Positions 33,139-42,330 of a DNA stretch of 64,000 nt are shown here, piece after piece. This DNA is from Bacteroidales bacterium. GTDB lineage: Bacteria > Bacteroidota > Bacteroidia > Bacteroidales > F082. Made by a program: the position numbers and the translations under genes. Location of the stretch: assembly GCA_017549805.1 (NCBI GenBank), contig JAFYNJ010000010.1, positions 1 to 64,000 on the forward strand, in the 5' to 3' direction. A model generated the notes under the pieces. That model had not been told where the DNA came from. It did not search any database and saw only the letters and a program-made list of their open reading frames with translations. The stretch's first letter is position 1. Each line of letters begins with the position of its first letter.

Positions 33139-34362
33139 CTAAATATTGTTTTTCTTCATATTGCAGCCTTTTTCTATCGAATTAAGCACTTCAAAAGAAG
33201 CATTCAATTGCTGTTCTAATTCAACAATGCTTATATTGTTGTTCAATGCCCATTCGGTTATTGTGGAAGAATTCCCCTTGAACTCTTCGAAAAACTTGAA
33301 CAACCATTTGTAAGATTGAGGAAATTCTTTTTCTAAAATGCCCTTGTGCATCAAATAAAGCCTCTTTAACTGTTTCTGCATTTTCTCATCCTGTTGACAC
33401 TTCTTTTCTATTAATTCTGTTTCTTTCTTATGTATTCTTAGAAGCTTTTTATATGCAACAGCAAGAGCTTTCTTTATTTCGTAATTGGACTTGTGGTGTA
33501 GGACAGCCAATTGTTGAACATCGTACTTGAAGACAAAAAACTCGCGTAATAAATCTGCAGTTTTGTCATCCATGTCTTTATGATACTCATATCTTCTAAA
33601 CAAATCTGGCTCGCAATGACGAATATCATCCAGAGCAACAGCTATAAAAGCATTTCTCGCATGATCTAATGTCAAATTAAAAACATCCATCCCCCATCCA
33701 TATTCTTCCGCTAATGTTACTCTATCTACGCCTTCAATATAAACTGCAGACAATATGTCTTTATATGTTTCATTCATTATCTTACTCAGATAATACTGGA
33801 AACGCCATTGTGCAAAACTCAATCTTTTTTGCCTTTCTTGTTCGCTTTCATCAAAAGGAACCATTTCTGTTGATTCTGCTTCTTGACTAGGTTTCTGTTC
33901 CTCGTTTCCTTTGTTCTCTTCTGAGTCGTTTTCGGTATCATTATTCAACTCGTTAGTTTCGCCCTTGGAATTGTCATCAATAATTCCCACCATTCTATTT
34001 TCGTCAATGGGTGTATCTAATAGTTGAAAAGCTTCTATTTCTTTTCTGATGGTCTCAATAAAATTCTTGGCAACAATAAACAGCCATGATTTCAAATTAT
34101 TTATACTTCTAAGTTGTTCGGGCGTTATCTTTTCCAAATGCATCCAGAACTCAGTTGCGAAGGTGCTGTATGAATCCTCAAAAGAAATGCTTTTGTCAAA
34201 TTTCTTCCTTACAAGAGACTCTAAACAATTTACATATTCATTCTTTATAAATGAACCGTCTTTGTCCTCACCATAAAGCAACAACTTAAGCGCTTTTTCG
34301 TGTCTTTTCTTGTCGCTTTTGTCAATAATCGCTTCAATTATGGCTATCTCTTTCGCATTCAT
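33139..34362 (-). CDS. Sigma-70-like factor with acidic linker
   Basis: The protein has 407 residues from ATG 34362. Residues about 55-115 resemble sigma region 2 (YSTFATEFWMHLEKI, then SINNLKSWLFIVAKNFIETI, as in ECF proteins). An acidic, low-complexity linker follows (residues about 130-190, ETNELNNDTENDSEENKG). A region 4-like helix-turn-helix comes next (YKDILSAVYIEGVDRVTLAE), with a long helical C-terminal extension. It heads the minus-strand island run, so it may direct its transcription. It has its own TATATTTG promoter element at 34397-34404. It is longer than normal ECF factors. Confidence 0.65.
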   Translation of the reverse strand: MNAKEIAIIEAIIDKSDKKRHEKALKLLLYGEDKDGSFIKNEYVNCLESLVRKKFDKSISFEDSYSTFATEFWMHLEKITPEQLRSINNLKSWLFIVAKNFIETIRKEIEAFQLLDTPIDENRMVGIIDDNSKGETNELNNDTENDSEENKGNEEQKPSQEAESTEMVPFDESEQERQKRLSFAQWRFQYYLSKIMNETYKDILSAVYIEGVDRVTLAEEYGWGMDVFNLTLDHARNAFIAVALDDIRHCEPDLFRRYEYHKDMDDKTADLLREFFVFKYDVQQLAVLHHKSNYEIKKALAVAYKKLLRIHKKETELIEKKCQQDEKMQKQLKRLYLMHKGILEKEFPQSYKWLFKFFEEFKGNSSTITEWALNNNISIVELEQQLNASFEVLNSIEKGCNMKKNNI

Positions 34363-34396
34363 ATTCAAGCATAATTTGATTATTGTTTTAATGCGG

Positions 34397-34404
34397 CAAA
34401 TATA
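34397..34404 (-). promoter_or_regulatory. -7 promoter element (TATATTTG) of the six-gene island run
   Basis: The minus strand reads TATATTTG, 34 nt upstream of ATG 34362. It is the only clear promoter at the head of the run. The 34363-34654 gap holds nothing else I can support. Confidence 0.5.
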
Positions 34405-34654
34405 CAGAAATAATAAACCACAATAATAATTATTGACCTTATTAATTTGAAGTTTCATTTAGTTATTCCTATTTTTATTCTCTGCATCAATTCTACACCA
34501 TCAATGGATACTAGCAAAAATGTTTTTCGGTTTCCAAAATTCTACATTGTTTCAATTATATATGACAGTAAAACCAATCTAAGTATATCACTGACTGGTG
34601 ATAAATATGATTATTTATATCTATTTTTGCAAGTTTAAGCAATCAGAACAGGCT

Positions 34655-35350
34655 ATGGCCATCTATAACATCATCGGCGACATTCATGGAAGAGACACTT
34701 GGAAGCGACTCGTTGACGAGGATTGCATCAATATCTTCGTTGGGGATTACTTTGACCCATACGATAAGATTCATTTCATGGACTTGCAGTATAACTTCAT
34801 GGAAATCATAGAGTATAAAAAGAAGCATCCAGAGAATGTGGTGCTACTGTATGGAAACCATGATTATGAATATCTCCCAGGTATTTTTGAAGAATCCAAT
34901 CGGTTTGATAGTTCAAATGCAGAGACCATTTCATGGTTGCTAATGAAAGCCATTGACTTGTTTGAAGGCGTGGCTTATGCTATCGGCGAGGATTATTTGG
35001 TCAGTCATGCGGGAATTACACGGGATTGGAAAGACACCTACCTTTCCAAAGTGGATGACATCAAACCGAGCAGCATGGCAGCTGCCATCAATGATCTTTG
35101 GAACAAAGAGAAAAAGTCGTTTTCGTTCTCCATGAACTGTTACGGAAATGATTGGTATGGCGAGGATCCACATCACTCGCCGATATGGGTGCGTCCGGAA
35201 TCACTTTGCTTGCACAATCTTTATAGAGGAACCAATATCAAGCAAATTGTTGGTCATACCAAGGTGAAGGAAATCACCGAGGTTGCAGGTGTGGTTTTGG
35301 TGGATTGCTTGGACACGGTGGAGCAGTCTTATAAAGTAACTTGGCCATAG
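34655..35350 (+). CDS. Calcineurin-like metallophosphoesterase
   Basis: The protein has 231 residues from ATG 34655 (MAIYNIIGDIHGRDTWKRLV). Metallophosphatase motifs are in order: GDIHGR, VGDYFDPYD, LYGNHDYEYL, a His in LVSHAGITRDWK, and IVGHTKVKE. It is a cytoplasmic metal-dependent phosphohydrolase of the ApaH/PrpE-like type; the substrate is unknown. A longer start at 34598 is not favoured. It converges on HD copy 2 with a 23-nt gap, at the right edge of the island. Confidence 0.85.
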   Translation: MAIYNIIGDIHGRDTWKRLVDEDCINIFVGDYFDPYDKIHFMDLQYNFMEIIEYKKKHPENVVLLYGNHDYEYLPGIFEESNRFDSSNAETISWLLMKAIDLFEGVAYAIGEDYLVSHAGITRDWKDTYLSKVDDIKPSSMAAAINDLWNKEKKSFSFSMNCYGNDWYGEDPHHSPIWVRPESLCLHNLYRGTNIKQIVGHTKVKEITEVAGVVLVDCLDTVEQSYKVTWP

Positions 35351-35373
35351 TAAAAAGCAAGCCAAAGGATAAA

Positions 35374-35829
35374 CTAATAGCGATAAGGATTTATCTTTTT
35401 CGCGATTTTCTTCCCCTTTTTCGTTGCCATCTTTTCGGGAATTGGGATGATACCAACGCGACCAAGGTCGAGACGGTCGGCATCGAAACAGGCATCGATG
35501 GTGGGATTGCCTGTGCTGTGGGTGCTGGTGTGAAGTCGGATGGCTTTCTGGAGCATTTCAAACTGTTGGTCTGACAAGTCCTTCAATAGGGTCTTTCTCA
35601 GGCCAACTATCATTTTGGCTGCACGAGGGCCATGCCCCTCGTCGTAGCTGTCATCTTCACGGCAGCTGTCGTGGAGGTAGGCAAAGAGCCTGATGACTGT
35701 GACATCACACTCTGGCGTGGCCAACAGCAGGCCGTTGCGCTCGACACGCTCCCAATGGGAGATGCCATGCAGCTCTCCTAAAGTCCAGCGGTTTATTGCC
35801 CATTGTTTTACTTGATTGATGTCAACCAT
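35374..35829 (-). CDS. Small HD-domain hydrolase, copy 2
   Basis: The 151-residue protein is nearly identical to the one at 13889-14341. It shares WTLGELHGISHWERVERNG, LFAYLHDSCREDDSYDEGHG and DACFDADRLDLGRVG, and differs mainly at the two termini. All HD residues are present. Nucleotide identity by eye is above 90 percent over about 400 bp, in inverted orientation 21 kb away. It has its own TATCTTTG promoter at 35847-35854. The two copies may be ends of the inserted island or the product of a duplication. Confidence 0.8.
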   Translation of the reverse strand: MVDINQVKQWAINRWTLGELHGISHWERVERNGLLLATPECDVTVIRLFAYLHDSCREDDSYDEGHGPRAAKMIVGLRKTLLKDLSDQQFEMLQKAIRLHTSTHSTGNPTIDACFDADRLDLGRVGIIPIPEKMATKKGKKIAKKINPYRY

Positions 35830-35846
35830 ATTATGTTTTTTCAGAG

Positions 35847-35854
35847 CAAAGATA
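35847..35854 (-). promoter_or_regulatory. -7 promoter element (TATCTTTG) of HD-protein copy 2
   Basis: The minus strand reads TATCTTTG, 17 nt upstream of ATG 35829, much as in copy 1. Confidence 0.55.
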
Positions 35855-36266
35855 CAGAAAAACGAAGCATTAGAGCGTTTTTATGGTTCACCTGCATGCT
35901 TTTTCATCATTCCCGCCACACTTAGCAGGACGAACAGGATGGAACGGAGAGCCCTTCTTTGGAGTAGATTGTGATAATATTACTTTTTGATGTAACATTC
36001 CACTAAGTTTTGCTACATCTTTGCTTGTGCTTATTGAATTTCTCAGGTTCAAAGAGTACAAAGACTAGCTTGGCAAACGCCTTCTTTCAAATACCTTCCT
36101 GCAACAAACCAAAACGAGAAAGTCATTGATGTTGACTTTAATTACAAGTTTCGGATTATCTCATAACAAATATATCGGAAATGTTCAAAATCAAGTTGTT
36201 ATGGAAGATTTATTTAACTGAAAATTGCTGAAACGTAATAAAATTTTCCGATTTCAGCAGTTTTCA
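35855..36266. other. Intergenic stretch between the island edge and uvrB
   Basis: This stretch of about 410 bp has no supported gene. A minus-strand frame around 35890-35990 with SPFHPVRPAKCGGNDEKA may be a gene remnant but cannot be assigned. No tRNA or clear attachment repeat is visible here. Confidence 0.4.
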
Positions 36267-38282
36267 TTACAACAAATCCTCTCCCATCGCCTTCAATCGC
36301 GCCATCTCATCCCGATAATAAGCAGCGGCCAAAAAGTCCATCTCCTTGACGGCTTTTTCCATGTTTCTCTTGGCTTCGAGGATGGCTTTTTCCACCTGCT
36401 TCTTGGTTTTGTATTCCACCTGCTCGGCAGCGGTTGAAACTTGACGCTCCTCCTGCTGCGGATAGGCAGTGAAGCCACGACGACCCGTTGCTTCGGCGAG
36501 CGAAACATCAATGGCTTTCACGATGGTCTGGGGTACGATGCCGTTGGCCTCATTGTATGCGATCTGCTTGGAACGGCGACGGTTGGTCTCGTCGATGGTC
36601 TTCTGCATCGACTCGGTGATGGTGGCGGCATACATGATGACCTTGCTCTCGGCGTTACGGGCTGCACGCCCTGCCGTCTGGGTCAAGGAACGCTCAGAAC
36701 GCAAGAAACCCTCCTTGTCGGCATCCAAGATGGCCACCAAACTCACTTCGGGCAAGTCCAGGCCTTCACGCAAGAGGTTCACACCCACCAACACGTCGAA
36801 CTCGCCCAAACGAAGTCCCCGCAAGATCTCCACACGCTCCAAGGTATCGACATCGGAATGGATGTAACGCGCCTTGATCTTCAAATTGTTGAGATAGGTG
36901 TTCAGCTCCTCGGCCATGCGTTTGGTCAAGGTGGTCACCAGCACACGCTGCTGCTTCTCCTTCACCTTGCGGATCTCCTCCAACAAATCGTCCACCTGGT
37001 TGACGCTGGGCCGCACCTCGATGATAGGATCCAATAAGCCTGTGGGACGGATCAGCTGCTCCACATACACGCCTTCACTCTGCTGCAACTCATAGTCGTC
37101 GGGGGTGGCACTGACATATATCTTCTGTCCCGTGAGAGCCTCAAACTCATGAAACTCCAGCGGACGGTTATCCAACGCGGAAGGCAACCTGAAGCCATAC
37201 TCCACCAAGGTCTGTTTACGGGAACGGTCACCGCCGTGCATGCCCCTGATCTGGGGCACCGTCACATGGCTCTCGTCGATAACGGTGATGAAGTCGTCGG
37301 GAAAATAGTCCAACAAACAGAAAGGCCGCGTACCTGGATTGCGCCCGTCGAAATATCGGGAATAGTTCTCGATGCCTGAACAATAGCCCAACTCGCGCAT
37401 CATCTCCAAGTCGTAGTTCACGCGATCCTCCAGGCGCTTGGCTTCCAAGTTCTTGCCAATCTCACGGAAATACTCGGTCTGCTTGAACATATCCTGCTGG
37501 ATTTCATCAATGGCCGATTTCAGCTTGGCTTGTGAAGTGATAAAGATGTTGGCTGGAAAGATGGTTACCTCCGAAATCTCTTCGATGCGACTGCCCGTCA
37601 CTGGATTGAAGCTTTCAATGGCATCGATCTCATCGTCCCAAAACACGATACGGTAGGCAATGTCGGCGTATGCCGGGAAGATGTCCATGGTCTCTCCCTT
37701 GATCCTAAACTTGCCTTGGGTAAATTCGATTTCGTTCCTTGTGTATAAGGAGTTCACCAAGGCCTTGGCCAGATCGTCGCGACTTATCTTTTGTCCTCGC
37801 GATATATAGATCACATTCTCGGTGAAATCATCAGGGTTGCCGATGCCATAAAGGCAGGAAACCGAGGAAACCACGATGATGTCCCTTCTCCCCGACATCA
37901 GCGCGGTGGTCGTACTCAAGCGCAGTTTCTCAATGTCGGAGTTGATGGACAGGTCCTTTTCGATATAGGTGTTGGTCGAAGGGATGAACGCCTCCGGCTG
38001 GTAATAGTCGTAATAGGAGACGAAATATTCCACGGCATTCTCGGGGAAGAACTGCTTGAACTCGCCATAGAGCTGTGCTGCAAGGGTCTTGTTGTGGCTC
38101 AACACCAGGGCCGGGCGGTTGACTTGAGCCAACACATTGGCGATGGTAAAGGTCTTTCCTGAACCCGTAACGCCCAAAAGGGTCTGGGCTCGGTCGCCAC
38201 GCTGCAAGCCATCCACAAGTTGTTTGATGGCCTCCGGCTGGTCGCCCGTAGGCTTGAAGTCCGATACCAGCTTAAAGTCCAT
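36267..38282 (-). CDS. uvrB: Excinuclease ABC subunit B
   Basis: This 671-residue protein has the full UvrB layout: Walker [20 protein letters not shown], the beta-hairpin region [21 protein letters not shown]-type motifs, [29 protein letters not shown], and a C-terminal UVR motif ([20 protein letters not shown]). It verifies DNA damage and loads UvrC in nucleotide excision repair. It is the last gene of a minus-strand repair run, and its start overlaps the end of the preceding gene by 11 bp. Confidence 0.97.
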   Translation of the reverse strand: MDFKLVSDFKPTGDQPEAIKQLVDGLQRGDRAQTLLGVTGSGKTFTIANVLAQVNRPALVLSHNKTLAAQLYGEFKQFFPENAVEYFVSYYDYYQPEAFIPSTNTYIEKDLSINSDIEKLRLSTTTALMSGRRDIIVVSSVSCLYGIGNPDDFTENVIYISRGQKISRDDLAKALVNSLYTRNEIEFTQGKFRIKGETMDIFPAYADIAYRIVFWDDEIDAIESFNPVTGSRIEEISEVTIFPANIFITSQAKLKSAIDEIQQDMFKQTEYFREIGKNLEAKRLEDRVNYDLEMMRELGYCSGIENYSRYFDGRNPGTRPFCLLDYFPDDFITVIDESHVTVPQIRGMHGGDRSRKQTLVEYGFRLPSALDNRPLEFHEFEALTGQKIYVSATPDDYELQQSEGVYVEQLIRPTGLLDPIIEVRPSVNQVDDLLEEIRKVKEKQQRVLVTTLTKRMAEELNTYLNNLKIKARYIHSDVDTLERVEILRGLRLGEFDVLVGVNLLREGLDLPEVSLVAILDADKEGFLRSERSLTQTAGRAARNAESKVIMYAATITESMQKTIDETNRRRSKQIAYNEANGIVPQTIVKAIDVSLAEATGRRGFTAYPQQEERQVSTAAEQVEYKTKKQVEKAILEAKRNMEKAVKEMDFLAAAYYRDEMARLKAMGEDLL

Positions 38283-39390
38283 GGTTCAAGTTAAAGTCCA
38301 TCATTACTGGATAATGATCCGATCCCTTGTAGCGAAGCCGTTTGAAAGCGCAAGGCTTAATGCCATCGTTGCCCCAGATGTAGTCGATCCTGAGCAAGGG
38401 CAGCTTCCCTGCGTAGGTATGGCCGATGCCATGACCGGCAACCACGAAACCGTCGGTAAAGCCGGAACGTTTCACTTGCTGGTAGGTATAGGAGATCGGA
38501 GTGTCGTTAAGGTCGCCGCACAACAGGATTGTCCTGCCGTCATGCGGGATATCCTCCAGCATCTGTTTCACTTCCTCGCTCCTTCTCTTATAGGCTCGTT
38601 TCAGCTTGGAAACGATGGACTTGCCGTATTCCTGGACCTCGCTCTTGGTATTGCCCATATCCGAGAACACTCCGATTTCCTCTGGGGTCAGCGTAAAGGA
38701 AACCAAATGCGAACAAATCACATAGAAGCTACCCTTCTCGCCTGCATCCACCTTGGCAATGGCGCCGTAAATCTTCTCCTTTCCAAAAGCCGTGGTGTCT
38801 TCAACAGGCGTCAAAGGATATTTCGAAAAGATCACGTTTCCGCAGAAATAAGCTTTCGTGTGGTAATAGTAATACGGCAGCCCCGTCATCTCTCCAAACT
38901 GCTCAATGCTTTCACGACGGGTGCTCTTGGACTTGAACTTGTTATACTCCTGAACACAGAGCACATCAGGGTTCTTCTCGCGGATAAAATCGGCAATTTC
39001 CGATGCGACTTCCGAGCTTTTCTTTGATTCGTCATGCCCACAGAAATGCCTGACATTATAGGTCATAACACGGAATTCACCGCCATCGACGGCTTTTCCA
39101 TGCGAATAGGACTTGAGAAAGCCCGGAACGGCCACCAGCAAGGCAAGAACGGTAATCCACGACATGCGCGACCACAACAGCAGCAAAAGCACCAGCACCG
39201 CCACATTGAACAGCAGGATCACCCAAAACGCCAAGCCAAAGAACGAGGCCCAAACATATTGTTCAGGATCGACATAGCTGCTCGCCACACTCATACACAT
39301 GGCGACAAGACCAATGCAAGCCATAATAGTCAACAAAAAGACCAACAGCCTTCCAAAAAAACTTCTCTTATGTTTGTTCTCCTTTTCCAT
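38272..39390 (-). CDS. Endonuclease/exonuclease/phosphatase family membrane protein
   Basis: The 372-residue protein has three N-terminal membrane segments ([55 protein letters not shown]). An EEP fold follows: [34 protein letters not shown] and the catalytic end [13 protein letters not shown]. It hydrolyses phosphodiester or phosphoester bonds of an unknown substrate, with its catalytic domain probably facing outward. It lies 6 nt after the rhomboid gene and overlaps uvrB, so it belongs to the mutL-uvrB operon. Confidence 0.85.
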   Translation of the reverse strand: MEKENKHKRSFFGRLLVFLLTIMACIGLVAMCMSVASSYVDPEQYVWASFFGLAFWVILLFNVAVLVLLLLLWSRMSWITVLALLVAVPGFLKSYSHGKAVDGGEFRVMTYNVRHFCGHDESKKSSEVASEIADFIREKNPDVLCVQEYNKFKSKSTRRESIEQFGEMTGLPYYYYHTKAYFCGNVIFSKYPLTPVEDTTAFGKEKIYGAIAKVDAGEKGSFYVICSHLVSFTLTPEEIGVFSDMGNTKSEVQEYGKSIVSKLKRAYKRRSEEVKQMLEDIPHDGRTILLCGDLNDTPISYTYQQVKRSGFTDGFVVAGHGIGHTYAGKLPLLRIDYIWGNDGIKPCAFKRLRYKGSDHYPVMMDFNLNHGL

Positions 39391-39396
39391 GCGTTG

Positions 39397-40086
39397 TCAA
39401 TAAAGACGACCTTTCTTTCTCCAAATCAAAATAATGATCAAGCCCACCAACATACCGCCGAGATGCGCGAAATGCGCCACCTGGTCGCCCGATGCGCCTA
39501 AGCCGTTAAGCAACTCGATGACCGCATAGCCGATCACAAACCACTTGGCCTTGATCGGGATGGCGAAATAAAGATAAATCAACGAGTTGGGGAACATCAT
39601 GCCAAAAGCCAACAGCAAACCGTAAACGGCTCCCGAAGCGCCCACCGTGGTCATGTAGTTCAAGTATTCCGACATGGGGATGATCGCACCTCCCATATTC
39701 ACATTCTGGTAATTGGAAAGCTTGGTGACATACTCGATGTATTGAACGCCTTCCTGCATCAAGCCTGCACCTAATCCGCACAAGACATAGAACAGGAGGA
39801 AGCGTTTCGGACCCCAGCTGTTCTCCAAGGTATTACCAAACATCCACAGCGCGAACATGTTGAAAAACAAGTGCCAGAAGTTGCCATGCATGAACATGTA
39901 GGTGAACAGCTGGTAGATATGGAAATCGGATGCCATGAAGAAATGCAAGCCGAGAATGCGGGTCAAATCGATGCCGAAACGGGCAAGCACCAAATCGGCC
40001 AGAAACATGATGCCATTGATGATCAAGAGGTTCTTGACGACCACTGGAAGGAACGAGAATCGATTGGGGGTATATTGGTAACTCAT
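39397..40086 (-). CDS. Rhomboid family intramembrane serine protease
   Basis: The 229-residue protein has six membrane segments. The active-site dyad is clear: Ser in TTVGASGAVYGLLLAFGM and His in VAHFAHLGGMLVGLI. The L1-loop motif WHLFFNMFALWMFG is also present. It cleaves membrane proteins within the bilayer; the substrates are unknown. It lies 8 nt downstream of mutL. Bacteroidota often place a rhomboid gene beside mutL, so the context is ordinary. Confidence 0.93.
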   Translation of the reverse strand: MSYQYTPNRFSFLPVVVKNLLIINGIMFLADLVLARFGIDLTRILGLHFFMASDFHIYQLFTYMFMHGNFWHLFFNMFALWMFGNTLENSWGPKRFLLFYVLCGLGAGLMQEGVQYIEYVTKLSNYQNVNMGGAIIPMSEYLNYMTTVGASGAVYGLLLAFGMMFPNSLIYLYFAIPIKAKWFVIGYAVIELLNGLGASGDQVAHFAHLGGMLVGLIIILIWRKKGRLY

Positions 40087-40094
40087 AGAGTTGT

Positions 40095-41921
40095 TCAGTT
40101 GTTCAGTTTTTGGATTAATTCATCAATGGTGAAGATGGTATAAATCTTTTTTCCGTCAGGGGCGACCTCCGCCACGGTACAGCCGAAGAGCTGATCGACG
40201 ATGTTCTGCATCTCCATCTCCGACAACGGCGTGGAAGCTTTCACCGATAGTTGCGAGGCCATGGTTCGGGCGATACCCAACTTGCGGTCGAGTTGCAGGT
40301 CGGAACGGTTGATCTTATAGTTGTCGAGCATCTTCTCCAACAATCCCACAGGATCGGCACCAGCAAGGTCTGCAGGAGTGCCGTTAATGACAAACGTGGT
40401 AGGATTGACCTGTTGAAGGACAAAGCCGACACGCTCCAGCTCCGGCAACATGTCGTGCAGGATCGAAGCATCGTTGACATTCAACGTGAATGGCTGCGGG
40501 AAAAGCTCCTGCTGCGAATGGCCTGTATCGCTCTCCATTTCCTTTAAGAATTTCTCAAAGAGGATGCGGTAATGCGCCAGATGCTGGTCGATGACCAAGA
40601 CACCCGACTTGACCGTTGTGACAATATAGGATTGGTTCAGCTGGATGAAATGCGTCTTCTTCACCACTTCCTCAGGCTGTGCCTCGCTATTATCTGCTTG
40701 GTCTTCACGCTCCCCGTACAACAAGCGCCAGTCGCCAGGATCGCCCTTCTTCTCGTGAGCGCTGAAACCGCCGCCGAAAGAACTTTTGCTGAACTCTTTC
40801 TTCTGATGGAAAGGATTGTAAGTCGGATCAAAAGGCACTTCAGGCTGCACGATGGGATTCGACGATTTCACCACTTCGCCGAAGTCGATGTTGAGATTCG
40901 AGGGCTCGTCAAAATCGATTACTGGCGAGAGGTTATGCTGACCGATAGCCTTGCGTACCGCCGCATGAAGGATGGCATACACCAACTTGACATCCAAGAA
41001 GTTGACCTCCGTTTTGGTCGGATGGATGTTGACATCGATGTCGGCAGGATCCACCACGATGTTCAGGAAATAACCCGGGAAGCTGTCCTTGGGAATCATC
41101 TCCATGAAGGCGTTCTCAATGGCGTGATGCAGGTAGGGATGCTTGATGTAGCGCTTGTTGACGAAGAAATACTGCTCGCCACGGGTCTTCTTAGCGCATT
41201 CTGCTTTCATGATGTAGCCATGGATGCTGACACGGTCGGTATCCTGATGCACAGGAAGCAGCTTCTCGTCGTAGTTGTTGCCGAACAGGCCCATGATGCG
41301 TTGCTTGAGGTTGCCAGGATAAAGGTGATACAGCTCCTTGCCGTCGCTCGTCAAGGTAAAGCCCACCTCGGGATTCATCAGGGAGACACGGGTAAACTCC
41401 TCCACCACATGGCGCATCTCGGCAGCGGGCGACTTCAAGAAGTTGCGCCTGGCCGGCACATTGAAAAACAGGTTCTTGACTGAAAATGTCGTCCCCACCG
41501 CCATCGGCGTCAGGGTCTGTTCCTTGACGACGGAGCCTTCGTTGACGATCCTCACTCCCACTTCGTCTTCCTTGCGGCGTGTCTTGAGTTCCACTTGGGC
41601 GATGGCGGCAATACTCGCCAAGGCCTCGCCACGGAAACCCATCGTACGAATGGAGAACAAATCCTCCGCCTTGCTGATCTTTGAAGTCGCATGGCGCTCG
41701 AAGCACAGCCGCGCATCGGTTTCCGACATGCCGCAGCCATTATCGATCACCATGATCAAGGCCTTACCTGCATCCTTCACCACCAAGTCGATCTGGGTGG
41801 CACCGGCGTCGAGCGAATTCTCCATGAGCTCCTTGACCGCCGAGGCGGGACGTTGGATGACCTCGCCCGCGGCAATCTGGTTGGCTACCGCATCCGGAAG
41901 TAGTTTGATAACGTCAAGCAT
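40095..41921 (-). CDS. mutL: DNA mismatch repair protein MutL
   Basis: The 608-residue protein has an N-terminal GHKL ATPase (PDAVANQIAAGEVIQRPASA, then DNGCGM, and RGEALASIAAIAQ), a transducer domain (VNKRYIKHPYLHHAIE, HPTKTEVNFLD), and a C-terminal dimerisation domain containing VVKKTHFIQLNQSYIVT. It couples mismatch recognition by MutS to strand repair. The acidic DQHAxxER-like endonuclease site appears as VIDQHLAHYRILFEKF, lacking the Glu-Arg, so nicking activity is uncertain. It is the second gene of the repair operon. Confidence 0.96.
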   Translation of the reverse strand: MLDVIKLLPDAVANQIAAGEVIQRPASAVKELMENSLDAGATQIDLVVKDAGKALIMVIDNGCGMSETDARLCFERHATSKISKAEDLFSIRTMGFRGEALASIAAIAQVELKTRRKEDEVGVRIVNEGSVVKEQTLTPMAVGTTFSVKNLFFNVPARRNFLKSPAAEMRHVVEEFTRVSLMNPEVGFTLTSDGKELYHLYPGNLKQRIMGLFGNNYDEKLLPVHQDTDRVSIHGYIMKAECAKKTRGEQYFFVNKRYIKHPYLHHAIENAFMEMIPKDSFPGYFLNIVVDPADIDVNIHPTKTEVNFLDVKLVYAILHAAVRKAIGQHNLSPVIDFDEPSNLNIDFGEVVKSSNPIVQPEVPFDPTYNPFHQKKEFSKSSFGGGFSAHEKKGDPGDWRLLYGEREDQADNSEAQPEEVVKKTHFIQLNQSYIVTTVKSGVLVIDQHLAHYRILFEKFLKEMESDTGHSQQELFPQPFTLNVNDASILHDMLPELERVGFVLQQVNPTTFVINGTPADLAGADPVGLLEKMLDNYKINRSDLQLDRKLGIARTMASQLSVKASTPLSEMEMQNIVDQLFGCTVAEVAPDGKKIYTIFTIDELIQKLNN

Positions 41922-41932
41922 GGCTCAATCCA

Positions 41933-42241
41933 CTATTTTCCCATCAATCCGGCAATGAGGTTCGTGAACATCGGGGTGCAGAAGATATAGTAGAAAGCCA
42001 CTACCACGACAGCACCGATGATGATGGCACGCAACACCTTGGATCGGCGATCGGCGGGTGTTTCCTTGTCCTTATCCACGCCCCATTTCTTCCGCATCTG
42101 AAGACGCAGTTCTTCTTCGTGGCTCAGGGTAGAGTTGAGTCCGGCCTCGGCCTTCTTCTGCTCCCACGCCTCTTTCTCGGGATTGTAGTAACGGGGAACG
42201 TAGTTGAACCCCTTCGGTTTGTGTCTATAAAAGAATCCCAT
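41933..42241 (-). CDS. Small conserved membrane protein upstream of mutL
   Basis: The 102-residue protein begins MGFFYRHKPKGFNYVPRYYN. It has a charged middle (HEEELRLQMRKKWGVDK) and one C-terminal membrane segment (AIIIGAVVVVAFYYIFCTPM). Related small proteins sit before mutL in Bacteroidota; the function is unknown. It is the first gene of the mutL-rhomboid-EEP-uvrB run, 11 nt before mutL. Confidence 0.75.
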   Translation of the reverse strand: MGFFYRHKPKGFNYVPRYYNPEKEAWEQKKAEAGLNSTLSHEEELRLQMRKKWGVDKDKETPADRRSKVLRAIIIGAVVVVAFYYIFCTPMFTNLIAGLMGK

Positions 42242-42265
42242 TTTGCTTTCGATTTAAATAACTTG

Positions 42266-42323
42266 CAAATATACGGCGAAAATCCCAATTTCGTATGATA
42301 ACATGGAAGATTTCTTATCTTTG
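42266..42323. promoter_or_regulatory. Divergent promoters for the mutL run and the FecCD-type permease
   Basis: The minus strand has TATATTTG at 42266-42273. The plus strand has TATCTTTG at 42316-42323, which ends 7 nt before the permease ATG (42331), so that transcript should start at or next to its start codon. Confidence 0.6.
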
Positions 42324-42330
42324 CAACCTG

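Noticed and set aside
34447-34638. 63-aa plus-strand frame before the metallophosphoesterase
   Set aside because: It lies in the AT-rich promoter gap, has no family pattern and overlaps the preferred upstream region of both flanking genes.
35880-35990. Possible gene remnant with SPFHPVRPAKCGGNDEKA
   Set aside because: Too short and without a recognisable family; described only in the intergenic entry.
13462-36266. Island as a prophage or IS-borne element
   Set aside because: No integrase, transposase, phage structural gene or tRNA-flanked attachment repeat was found in this stretch.
40572-41483. 303-aa open frame on the plus strand
   Set aside because: It is antisense to mutL, whose motifs are unambiguous.
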